A stretch of 64,000 nucleotides of DNA from Prevotella sp. (lineage in GTDB: Bacteria; Bacteroidota; Bacteroidia; Bacteroidales; Bacteroidaceae). Positions 47,865 through 57,104 of this stretch are shown here, piece by piece. Every line of letters starts with the position of its first letter. Positions within the stretch are counted from its first letter, which is position 1. A model generated the notes under the pieces. It made no database searches, was not told the origin of the DNA, and saw only the letters and a program-made list of their open reading frames with translations. The stretch covers positions 1 to 64,000 of the forward strand of contig JAEETC010000003.1 of NCBI GenBank assembly GCA_016286585.1, in the 5' to 3' direction. The position numbers and the translations under genes are program-made.

Positions 47865-48017
47865 TGTCTTGGAGTTATATTATCAGGGGACAAAGATACT
47901 GCAAAATGATTGAAATACAAAATAAAATGCATAAAAATTCCGCAATCAGTATCATCCGATTGCGGAATCCATGACCCTTTTTTGGGTTTTTATGTGATGA
48001 GAGAGAGAAATCGTTGT

Positions 48018-48554
48018 TTACTTGACTGCCAGGAGACGATTGCTGATGATGTCCAGCGGTTCCATGCAGAGCAGGCTGTTGGTGAGGAACATGTTATCCT
48101 TGGTCTCATTCATCTTGAAGGTCTTTACCGATGTCACGTTGGGAGCCACCTCACGATAGAGAGTCACCTCGAAGGGCAGGTCGTAGCCGTTCTGCTTAGC
48201 GTCCCACTTGCTGGTCTCCATGTTGTAACCGTTCTTATAATACTTATAGGTGTGGCGGAAGTCGTTCACCCACTGCTTCTTGCTTTCGTCCCAGCGCATC
48301 ACCTCACGAGTGGTCAGGCGGCCCTGCTCGTCGTAGCTGTAGCGATACTCCATCTTGGCGCACATCTGGTTGTCGGCCTTTTTCTCGTACACCTCGATCT
48401 TGTGGATCACACCGTCCTCCAGGTCAGAATTATACATGAAAGGAGCGTTCACGTCGTTAGCGGCGTTGAAGTACATGGTCAGTACTGTTGCGATGGTGAT
48501 AATTGATTCCATATTCTTTGTTCTTTTTGTTACTACACCTGTTAGACGCTGCAA
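48018..48554 (-). CDS. Exported DUF3836-like protein
   Basis: MEYRYSYDEQGRLTTREVMRWDESKKQWVNDFRHTYKYYKNGY; real start probably the internal Met (MESIITIATVL). Confidence 0.6.
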   Translation of the reverse strand: MQRLTGVVTKRTKNMESIITIATVLTMYFNAANDVNAPFMYNSDLEDGVIHKIEVYEKKADNQMCAKMEYRYSYDEQGRLTTREVMRWDESKKQWVNDFRHTYKYYKNGYNMETSKWDAKQNGYDLPFEVTLYREVAPNVTSVKTFKMNETKDNMFLTNSLLCMEPLDIISNRLLAVK

Positions 48555-48726
48555 AGGTAGAATAAACTACAAAAACTTTAAGTTATTTCTATGTTATCTT
48601 TAGGTTAATACGCTAAATGGTGTTAATAAATTCTAAATGACACCTCAAAAGTGTTATCTTTTTGTGTTTTTGCGGTTATATCTGTGGACACTAGTGAAAG
48701 TCCATAAATAAATAATAAGGTATAGT

Positions 48727-49530
48727 ATGAAACATTTTAGTATTGTTCTATCAGTTCTGAGCTTGGCATTGATGATGTCTTGCTCAAAAGAAGATGAAAA
48801 TGAAGTTGTGGTTGTTGACGAGCCCGTTGTCCCTGTTGTGAGTCAAGAACTGACTGGTGAATTCGAGGGTCAATGGGGTTCGTGGTCGTATGTTCGTCAA
48901 GGAAAGATAGTAGTGAACGATGGATATATCTTCATAGATGAACTACCCGCGGATTTAACAGTCCGCAATCTTATAGATGATGTAAGAGATGGTTGCTTTT
49001 ATCATCCAGAGGAAGAGGCAAAAATGAAAGATAGAATAGGGAATTTCTTTTTCGCGACATCCTACAAGTATCCAACTACAGACCTGGAAATCAAGTATAA
49101 ATTGAACTCTTATTCCGAAGGTGTCTATTCTGCTTCGATTCTAGGTATGAAGAACGAATGGTCGGATATCTCCATAACCATCTCGATAGAAAACGAACCT
49201 CCTTATCCTAGTGATACCATTGTCATTGATGCTCCTGAAGCAAACTGTATTTCATTTCCAGTCGAGGCAGACAGCGTGCCTTATCGTGTTGACTTAATCT
49301 GTAAGGGAAATGAGTCCACCGCAGAACTTAATATGACAACAGGATTGTGGAAATTCGACTATTGGTTTAGTTCTTATAGAATTATTAACCTACAGAATGG
49401 TCAGCAAATTGACATGGAAGTTATTTGGGGCTTGCCTTATACATATAAGAAAGAAGACACCATGCTACTACGATTCCACGCAAATAAAAGGATAGGATCG
49501 GCAGAAGAGAAGATTTCTTTCTATTTTTAA
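48727..49530 (+). CDS. Lipoprotein, paralogue A
   Basis: Lipobox MMSCSKEDEN; FEGQW...ELPADLTVRNL. Confidence 0.75.
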   Translation: MKHFSIVLSVLSLALMMSCSKEDENEVVVVDEPVVPVVSQELTGEFEGQWGSWSYVRQGKIVVNDGYIFIDELPADLTVRNLIDDVRDGCFYHPEEEAKMKDRIGNFFFATSYKYPTTDLEIKYKLNSYSEGVYSASILGMKNEWSDISITISIENEPPYPSDTIVIDAPEANCISFPVEADSVPYRVDLICKGNESTAELNMTTGLWKFDYWFSSYRIINLQNGQQIDMEVIWGLPYTYKKEDTMLLRFHANKRIGSAEEKISFYF

Positions 49531-49549
49531 ATTGGAAAATTGTTCAAAA

Positions 49550-50150
49550 ATTTGAAATAGCATACATGCCTACACAAAATGGTCATTTTCGACTGAAATA
49601 CAGTGGTTTACAAAATTTGAAGCATACACTAAGTCTACATAAAGCCTACACTGAGCCTACATAAAATCAGCCATAATTAGGTTTTCAAGTGGCTTACGTG
49701 TCATGGTTTGGACTATGTAAAGTCCTGGATTGAAGGCTTTGCGTACATTGAAAGGTTAGACCTTCGTGCGAAATTCTCTCGAGAATTTTAGAGAAAGGAT
49801 GGGGGTGACTGGGAGTTTACCCTAACTAAACCTCAAAATTCTCGAGAGAATTTTACTCGCACCCTTAGGGTGTCTGCCTCTGTCAATACATTTTCATGGG
49901 ACTTTACTGACTGGTAAATCCCCGTCATCTGCGAACTATCTGCGTTATTTCTGCGACATATCTACGACGTCATCGTCACACTTTTGTCTAATTTTACCCC
50001 ATTTTGTGTAGGCTCAGTGTAGGCTTTATGTAGGCTCCATGTATGCTTGAGTTTCTAAAAACACCTTTAAAATAAGGTCTTTTGAGCGATTTTATGTAGG
50101 CATGTAGGCATTTTGCAAATTTATGTGCAATAACTTTGATTTTTGAAATT
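49550..50150. repeat. Nested palindromic (MITE-like) repeat element with 11-nt tandem units
   Basis: Left AAGCATACACTAAGTCTACATAAAGCCTACACTGAGCCTACATAAAAT vs right ATTTTGTGTAGGCTCAGTGTAGGCTTTATGTAGGCTCCATGTATGCTT; inner AATTCTCTCGAGAATTTT / AAAATTCTCGAGAGAATT. Confidence 0.8.
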
Positions 50151-50268
50151 TGTCATCTGAAGGCAAAGAGACGGGCACAAAATCTTAAAGTATCTTAAAT
50201 ATAGACCAACAAAGTGTAACCTTTTGTATTTTTGCAGTTATATCTATAGACGAACATTTAAATGGGTT

Positions 50269-50919
50269 ATGAAACAAATTGGTATTATTCCATTTGTCCT
50301 CGTGATGGTAATCTTCATGTCTTGTTCAAAGGCTGAAGATGAAGTGATAAATAGACCTTATGAGGATATCATGGAAGATTTATCTACCTACTATGGTACC
50401 TTTGAGGGGGATTGGCAACTGAGCAAATACGGTAAGACCTGTTCAGGGGAGATAGAAGTGAAAGCTAATGAGATTGTCTTCGATCTGCCAGCCGACTATC
50501 TTGTACCCAAATTAGGGTTAGTAAACGAAAAGTCAAAGGCTGACCACTCTGATGAACCATTCTTTATGACAACATCAGGTTATACCTACTTTAATACCAC
50601 TCAGACGATGCACTATTCCATGCTGGGTTATTCGACAGATGCCATTTATATCAAGAATAATCAAGGAGATGGTGGACTATCGTTTGGTGTAAAGGCCGAT
50701 GACGTAAATTACAGATTGAGTTTGGTTGGGTTCAAAGAACAGCCTTCAGCTGTATTTGACTTCAGTTCTGGTCAGTGGAGACTGGCCATACCTATCGACA
50801 AGGCTACTATCTATAATCGAAAAACAGACGTGCAGATATCCATTGCCTTACTTAATGAAGATACACCAGAGACATCTGCTTGGTTGCTCGTTTTCAGGAC
50901 AAAGAAAAAGATCAAATAG
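50269..50919 (+). CDS. Lipoprotein, paralogue B
   Basis: Lipobox FMSCSKAED; FEGDW...DLPADYLVPKL like the 48727 product; start moved to MKQIGII. Confidence 0.72.
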   Translation: MKQIGIIPFVLVMVIFMSCSKAEDEVINRPYEDIMEDLSTYYGTFEGDWQLSKYGKTCSGEIEVKANEIVFDLPADYLVPKLGLVNEKSKADHSDEPFFMTTSGYTYFNTTQTMHYSMLGYSTDAIYIKNNQGDGGLSFGVKADDVNYRLSLVGFKEQPSAVFDFSSGQWRLAIPIDKATIYNRKTDVQISIALLNEDTPETSAWLLVFRTKKKIK

Positions 50920-50921
50920 TC

Positions 50922-51470
50922 GTGCAGGAGTCGGAACGACAGTTGATAGAGGGTATACAGTCTGGTGACAGGGAGGCGTTGCGGCGTCTCTATGAACGAT
51001 TCTCCAGATTTGCGATGGGTGTGGCGCTGAGGTATGTGCCAGAGCGGGAAGATGCGCTCGACGTCGTGCATGACAGTTTTGTCATCATCCTCACCAGCAT
51101 CAACAGCTTTGAATATCGTGGCGAGGGATCTCTGAGAAACTGGGTGTCGAAGATCGTCAGCCATCACGCTATCGACTGGATTAAGAAGCACGAACAACTG
51201 TCGTTCTCTGACCAAATGCCCGATGAAATCGAGGAAGATGAAGAGGCCGTAATCGAGGATATACCTAAAAATCTGCTGAACGAGATGATTGGTCGACTCC
51301 CCCTGAGATACAGGGTCGTCATCAACCTTCGAGCCTTCGAGGAACTCTCTCATAAGGAAATCGCCCTCAGACTAGGCATCAACGAAAATACATCTGTCAC
51401 TCTCTTCTCAAGAGCCAAGCGCAAGTTAGAAAGGATGATGAAAGAATACTTAAACTCACAAAGGATATGA
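50922..51470 (+). CDS. ECF-type RNA polymerase sigma factor
   Basis: LRRLYERFSRFAMGVALRYVPEREDALDVVHDSFVIIL, LPLRYRVVINLRAFEELSHKEIALRLGINENTSVTLFSRAKRKL. Confidence 0.92.
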   Translation: MQESERQLIEGIQSGDREALRRLYERFSRFAMGVALRYVPEREDALDVVHDSFVIILTSINSFEYRGEGSLRNWVSKIVSHHAIDWIKKHEQLSFSDQMPDEIEEDEEAVIEDIPKNLLNEMIGRLPLRYRVVINLRAFEELSHKEIALRLGINENTSVTLFSRAKRKLERMMKEYLNSQRI

Positions 51471-52657
51471 AACAGGACGAATGGATACAACGACTACGAG
51501 ACCATCTGGCAGACTTCGAAGCGCCTGTCCCTGATGATTTGTGGGAGAAGATTGAGGCTCATCTTCCCAATGAACTCGTCGCTGAGGATACAAAATCCCG
51601 TATGATTCCCCTGTGGGTAAGATGGACTGCTGCAGCTGCCATCGTGGGACTCCTCATTGGTACGACAGCCTTGTTATGGTCCAACCACGAAGAAACGAAG
51701 ACGACTCCGATAGCCTCTGCAGCAAAGGAGATGGATAAAGGTGCGGAGGAAACTCAAGTCAAGATTGTATCACCTGTTCTCGCAGAAGCAGTTGAAATGG
51801 AGAGGGCTCCTCAAGCTCTGAACGATACGATTCCTATATATAATAATGAAGTGGAACCAGAGAATGCTGAATCACAGCCCCAACAGCTTTCCGCAGAACC
51901 AACACCTACTGAAGAACAGTCCAAGATCGTGTCCCCACAAGAGACGCAGATAAGAGAACTCGGCCAGAAGATAGCAAAATGCAAGGAACATCGTGGCCGA
52001 GGAACGACGTTCAGCCTCTATGCCTCCAACGGCTTTGGTGACTTGTCGAATAGAAACGGAGTGCTGATGAGCCCACAGATGCAGGCCAACTACGACTATG
52101 ATAACCGCATGGGTGTGTCATCGACCCGTAGTGGTGGTCCCGTCTATCTCGCAAACTACGAGGAACGGCAGAAATATTACCAGCCCGTATCCTTTGGTCT
52201 GACGCTAAACTTTCCCATTTCATCGAGGTTTTCCCTGTCTTCAGGTGTGGTCTATACTCGATTGAGTTCCGACTTCACGAATAGGACGAACAATCTGGAA
52301 TACCAGAAGCACCAGACGCTCCACTACATCGGAATCCCCCTAAACGTGCAGTATCATGTTTGGAAATGGCGCAGTCTGAATGTTTATGCAACGGCTGGTG
52401 GGCAAGCGGATATGAATGTGAAGGCGCATTTAGAGTCGGATGGGCTGGAGAAGGATATGGAGAAAGACCGGATGCAATGGTCGGTGAACGGTGCGATGGG
52501 CGTGCAGTACAATCTCATCCCCCAGTTAGGCCTCTATGCCGAGCCAGGCATTAAGTATTACTTTGATAACGGCAGTCATGTTCGTAACTACTTCAAATAC
52601 CGTCGTACGAACTTCAACCTCCAGATAGGCCTTAGGCTGAACATAGAAAAACCATAG
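51467..52657 (+). CDS. Protein with anti-sigma-like N-terminus, TM helix and C-terminal outer-membrane beta-barrel
   Basis: N-terminal WIQRLRDHLADFEAPVPDDLWEKIEAHL, TM WTAAAAIVGLLIGTTALLW, C-terminal barrel-like sequence; overlaps the sigma gene by 4 nt. Confidence 0.7.
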   Translation: MKQDEWIQRLRDHLADFEAPVPDDLWEKIEAHLPNELVAEDTKSRMIPLWVRWTAAAAIVGLLIGTTALLWSNHEETKTTPIASAAKEMDKGAEETQVKIVSPVLAEAVEMERAPQALNDTIPIYNNEVEPENAESQPQQLSAEPTPTEEQSKIVSPQETQIRELGQKIAKCKEHRGRGTTFSLYASNGFGDLSNRNGVLMSPQMQANYDYDNRMGVSSTRSGGPVYLANYEERQKYYQPVSFGLTLNFPISSRFSLSSGVVYTRLSSDFTNRTNNLEYQKHQTLHYIGIPLNVQYHVWKWRSLNVYATAGGQADMNVKAHLESDGLEKDMEKDRMQWSVNGAMGVQYNLIPQLGLYAEPGIKYYFDNGSHVRNYFKYRRTNFNLQIGLRLNIEKP

Positions 52658-52809
52658 ATTCCCCAGAGTGAAGGGTTTTTGCGTTAATAAACTATAAATA
52701 ATCAAGGTCTCTTGCAGTTTTTGGCTTCCTTTATACATTATATAAATTGAAAGAACTAATTTTGCAATCAAACTTGATGTAAAAAGGAATTGCGAGTAAT
52801 CATTTAGAC

Positions 52810-55788
52810 GTGAAAAAGTATTTATTGGTATTCATCGGCATGATGGCAGTCGTGCAGGGAGTCAGGGCTCAGGAGTATTTCTCCTCTGCCTCTAATTTTG
52901 CGCGCCTGTATGTGGGGGCGGTAGAAGCACAGTACCAGACATCGGTCTGGCATGACAACCCTTATTACAAAGAAAATACCAGCACATATAAAGGCCGTAT
53001 CAGTTATCACGGTGTGGTTTATGATGATGTACAACTGCGTTATGACCAATATAGACAGCGTGTTGTTATCCTTTCACCTGCGTTAAATGTGTTTTGTGTG
53101 CCTGATCAGGAATTTGTTGACTGGTTTGAGATGGATGGTCACAGATTTGTGCACGATCCGGAGGACAGCTTGCGATATGCGTCTCTGCTCTGTGATGGAA
53201 AGTCTAATGGCGTTCGTCTTTATCATAGTGTGTGGAAATTTTATAATGGTCAAAGAGGAGTTGTTGGGGAAAAGTACACTTTGAGTACTCTTCGCACCCT
53301 AGAACATTATACCCTCATTACTCCAGGCGGAGAAAACTATCATGTGGAACGGGCCTCGGATGTGGCAAAGGTCTTTCCTGATCAGAAGAAGCAGATCAAA
53401 CAGTTTGCCAGGAAGAATCATCTTTCCTTCTCAAAGAGTAAGCGTGAGCAGAGCCTTGCGAAGGTTGTGGAGAGTTTAAATAGAAGTGAGAGGTTAGAGG
53501 TGAGAAGTGAGAGGTCAGAGGTGAGAAGTGAGAGAATTGATTCAGTGACAGATTCAAGGGAAGAGTCTAATCTCTCACCCCTCACCCCTCACCTCTCACC
53601 TCTGTCCATTGACGAGAAGTCGCTGATTACCGGCATTCCCGTTCTTGACAGTGATACGATTGCATTGTCCGATGCCAAGGTCTATATTGTGCCAGGTGTG
53701 AAGAAGGCAAGGGCCAGTATTGCCGACGACCAGGAATTGGCTGAGATTGTTGTTGTGGGTGGGCGCCAGTCGACTGTGGATAACATGATGATAGGTGCTG
53801 AGAAGTTCAAGCCCCAGATTCTGAAGAACATCCCGTCAGTTTTTGGCGAGGCAGATATTATGAAGATCGTGCTCACGCTGCCAGGCGTCACCACCGTTGG
53901 TGAGGCTTCGAGCGGTTATAACGTACGAGGCGGTGCGACAGACCAGAACCTCATCCTTTTCAATGGTGGTACTGTGTATAATCCCTCGCATCTGTTCGGA
54001 CTGTTCACTTCGTTCAACTCTGATGCAGTTGAGGATGTGGAGCTGTTTAAGTCGAGTATTCCCGTAGAATACGGCGGCAGGATCAGCAGCGTGCTGAAAG
54101 TGGTCTCGAAAGAGGCTAATATGCGGAAGTTTACTGGTTCGGCCAGTATTGGTGTGCTGACCAGTAAGGCCAATATCGAGATTCCGATCGTGAAGGATCA
54201 TGTGTCGCTGCTCTTAAATGGCCGAACCACTTATAGCGACTGGATCCTTAAGCATCTGCCAGAGAAGAGCGGCTACAAAAACGGTACTGCCAACTTCTAT
54301 GATTTTGGAGGCGTACTGACGTGGAAGCTCAATGATAAGCATCGCTTGAAACTGTATGGCTACTGGAGTAACGACAGGTTCTCGTTCAGTTCAGATGATA
54401 AATATGGCTACCAGAACCGCAATCTGTCTGCTGAGTGGCGCTCTATCCTGAATGAAAAAGTGACAGCGACCTTCTCTGCAGGACTTGACCACTACGATTA
54501 TTTCAATGATGACAAGGCCGTACCATATATGGCTGCCCGACTGAGTTTCGGTATCGACCAGCTGTGGGGTAAACTGCATATCCGCCATCGTCTGACGGAA
54601 AAACAGGTCTTCTCATACGGTCTCTCTGTACAGCACTACGATGTCCAGGCAGGAAAGTATGAGCCTTTGGGTGAGGAGTCATTGATCAAGACCGATCAGT
54701 TACAGAAAGAAAAGGCACTGGAGAGTGCTGTGTATATCGACTATGAGCGTTCGCTCACAGACAAACTGACGGTTTCTGCGGGCTTGCGCTATTCCATGTT
54801 CAATGCGCTTGGTCCTCGTGATGTGAATATTTATTCTAACCATGAACTCCCATCGGAGAAAACTTTGTTGGAAACACGTCACGAAACAGGCATCATCAAG
54901 ACCTATCACGCTCCTGAGATACGCCTGTCGACCCGTTATGCCCTCCAAGAAAACCTTTCCCTGAAGGCGGGCTTTAACACGATGCACCAGTACATCCATA
55001 AGGTGTCGAATACGTCCATCATGTCGCCTACAGATATCTGGAAGCTCTCCGACTTGAATATCAAACCCCAAAATGGCTGGCAATTGGCAGCTGGTATCTA
55101 TTATGAGACAGCCAAAAAGGAGTATGAGCTCTCGGCAGAGGTCTATTACAAGCATATCGGCGATTACCTCAACTATCGCAGTTCGGCTGTCCTGCTGATG
55201 AACCACCACCTTGAGACGGATGTGATCTCTACCAAGGGAAAGGCCTACGGTGTGGAGCTTCAGGTGAAGAAACCAATAGGAAAAGTGAATGGATGGGTGA
55301 GCTATACATTCTCACGTTCTTTGCTCTGTCAGGATGACGAGAGAGTGGCTGTGCCTCTGAACGATGGTGACTGGTATCCTTCAGAATACGACAGACCTCA
55401 CGAGGTGAAGGCTGTGCTCAACTACAAGTTTACTGAGAGATATAGTTTTTCGAGCAACTTCAACTATGCCACAGGCCGCCCCACGACTTTGCCTGCAGGC
55501 CAGTATTACAATTCATATAATCATAGATACATGCCATATTATAGAGACCGCAATACATATCGTATTCCGGACTATATGCGTCTGGATCTGGCGTTTAATA
55601 TAGAGCCGACTCATAAACTGACCAGTTTCCTTCACACGTCGTTCTCCATTGGTGTGTATAATGCCCTTGCTCGCAAAAATGCCTATAATGTCTATTATGT
55701 CAGCGAAGGGAACCAGATAAAGGGATATAAGTTGTCTGTGTTTGGTTCTGCCATTCCTTATGTCTCATTGAATATACGATTTAATTAA
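52810..55788 (+). CDS. TonB-dependent outer membrane receptor, copy 1 (GTG start)
   Basis: Plug motif LPGVTTVGEASSGYNVRGGATDQNLILFNGGTVYNPSHLFG; beta-barrel C-terminus. Confidence 0.9.
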   Translation: MKKYLLVFIGMMAVVQGVRAQEYFSSASNFARLYVGAVEAQYQTSVWHDNPYYKENTSTYKGRISYHGVVYDDVQLRYDQYRQRVVILSPALNVFCVPDQEFVDWFEMDGHRFVHDPEDSLRYASLLCDGKSNGVRLYHSVWKFYNGQRGVVGEKYTLSTLRTLEHYTLITPGGENYHVERASDVAKVFPDQKKQIKQFARKNHLSFSKSKREQSLAKVVESLNRSERLEVRSERSEVRSERIDSVTDSREESNLSPLTPHLSPLSIDEKSLITGIPVLDSDTIALSDAKVYIVPGVKKARASIADDQELAEIVVVGGRQSTVDNMMIGAEKFKPQILKNIPSVFGEADIMKIVLTLPGVTTVGEASSGYNVRGGATDQNLILFNGGTVYNPSHLFGLFTSFNSDAVEDVELFKSSIPVEYGGRISSVLKVVSKEANMRKFTGSASIGVLTSKANIEIPIVKDHVSLLLNGRTTYSDWILKHLPEKSGYKNGTANFYDFGGVLTWKLNDKHRLKLYGYWSNDRFSFSSDDKYGYQNRNLSAEWRSILNEKVTATFSAGLDHYDYFNDDKAVPYMAARLSFGIDQLWGKLHIRHRLTEKQVFSYGLSVQHYDVQAGKYEPLGEESLIKTDQLQKEKALESAVYIDYERSLTDKLTVSAGLRYSMFNALGPRDVNIYSNHELPSEKTLLETRHETGIIKTYHAPEIRLSTRYALQENLSLKAGFNTMHQYIHKVSNTSIMSPTDIWKLSDLNIKPQNGWQLAAGIYYETAKKEYELSAEVYYKHIGDYLNYRSSAVLLMNHHLETDVISTKGKAYGVELQVKKPIGKVNGWVSYTFSRSLLCQDDERVAVPLNDGDWYPSEYDRPHEVKAVLNYKFTERYSFSSNFNYATGRPTTLPAGQYYNSYNHRYMPYYRDRNTYRIPDYMRLDLAFNIEPTHKLTSFLHTSFSIGVYNALARKNAYNVYYVSEGNQIKGYKLSVFGSAIPYVSLNIRFN

Positions 55789-55790
55789 AG

Positions 55791-57035
55791 GTGAAAGAAA
55801 CAGTTATGAAATATATAGGATTTGGAAGTTCAAAGGTGTTTGGTGTGAGGGCTTTAACTTTTCACCTTTTCACCTTTTTACTTTTCATGGCGTGTACGCT
55901 GTCGGGCTGTATCGAGGAATTTGAGGCAGACATCCCTGTAGACGAATCTGACTTGCTCGTTGTCGAAGGTACGATATGTTCCGGCAAATTGAGTACGTTC
56001 TCCCTGTCACGCACGCAGCCTCTCAATGTTTCCTATGCACCACCTCAGTGGGTAAAGGGAGCTGTCGTCTCTGTACGAGGGAGTGACGGCTCCGAGTATA
56101 GGGCGCGGGAGGCTGATGATTGTTACTCCTGCGAGGTTGGCAATCTTTCTCCCGACGAAGAATATTATCTTCATATAGAGATTGGTGGCGAGGTCTATGA
56201 GTCCGAGCCCCAGAAACCGCTTCGTACTGAGAAGATTGCAGATGTGAGTGGAGTGCAGAGCACGCCGAAAAGCAATATCGACGTGGTCCTTACGACTGAT
56301 GCTCCCTTTGATTCCGCAGAGGTGAACTACTATTCGTGGACATACGAAGAGACATGGGAAGTATATGCTGACTATACGACCCATATATATTTCGATACAG
56401 ATAGTTTGGCACCTTTCCCTTTGGAAGAAGGTGTCAGCCTGTTTCCTAACCATGGCTGGAAGGACGGCGCAAGCTCGGAGACAATCATTGGGTCAAGCGT
56501 CAATTACGAGGGACAGCACATTCAAAGACTCAAATTGTATGACATATCTCAGAGCGGCGAGCGTATATATCATAGATACAGTGGTCTGATACATCAACGT
56601 GCCATCTCAAAGGCAGAGTACGAGTATGAACTTGCACGGCGACAGGCAGACTCTGAGATGGGAGGCTTATTCTCTCCACAACCGTCATCGCTACCTACAA
56701 ATATCCGTTGTCTCACGTCAGGCAACCATGCCATTGGGTTCGTGGGATGTTCGTTGAATACGAGTGATTACAGGTTTTTCTTCAATTCCACGGATTTCCA
56801 AGTCACCAACCCACATGGGATCGAGTTCCTATGGCTTGAGTTTGAAGGTAGGAACGAAACAAGATATAAGAAATTCCTTGAGAAATGCCGTCAATTGGCA
56901 TACACCATGTACCTGTGTGAATGGATTGACGAAAGAGACACGCCTGGCGGTAAACTGCGAACAGCGTGGGCATACGAGTATCAACTTGATGTCAGGTATA
57001 AAGGCGCATATCTCGAAAAACCAGACTTTTGGTAA
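55791..57035 (+). CDS. DUF4249-like lipoprotein, copy 1
   Basis: Lipobox TLSGCIEEFEADIP, LLVVEGTICSGKLSTFSLSRTQPL; follows a TonB receptor. Confidence 0.82.
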   Translation: MKETVMKYIGFGSSKVFGVRALTFHLFTFLLFMACTLSGCIEEFEADIPVDESDLLVVEGTICSGKLSTFSLSRTQPLNVSYAPPQWVKGAVVSVRGSDGSEYRAREADDCYSCEVGNLSPDEEYYLHIEIGGEVYESEPQKPLRTEKIADVSGVQSTPKSNIDVVLTTDAPFDSAEVNYYSWTYEETWEVYADYTTHIYFDTDSLAPFPLEEGVSLFPNHGWKDGASSETIIGSSVNYEGQHIQRLKLYDISQSGERIYHRYSGLIHQRAISKAEYEYELARRQADSEMGGLFSPQPSSLPTNIRCLTSGNHAIGFVGCSLNTSDYRFFFNSTDFQVTNPHGIEFLWLEFEGRNETRYKKFLEKCRQLAYTMYLCEWIDERDTPGGKLRTAWAYEYQLDVRYKGAYLEKPDFW

Positions 57036-57104
57036 GTATGAACAGAGAGGATTAATTTTGCAATCAAACTAGATGTAAAATAGAATTGCGGTAATTATTT
57101 AGAT

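Noticed and set aside
49620-49667. Tandem 11-nt repeats considered as a CRISPR remnant
   Set aside because: No spacer/repeat alternation of CRISPR length and no cas genes; the arms are inverted copies of each other.
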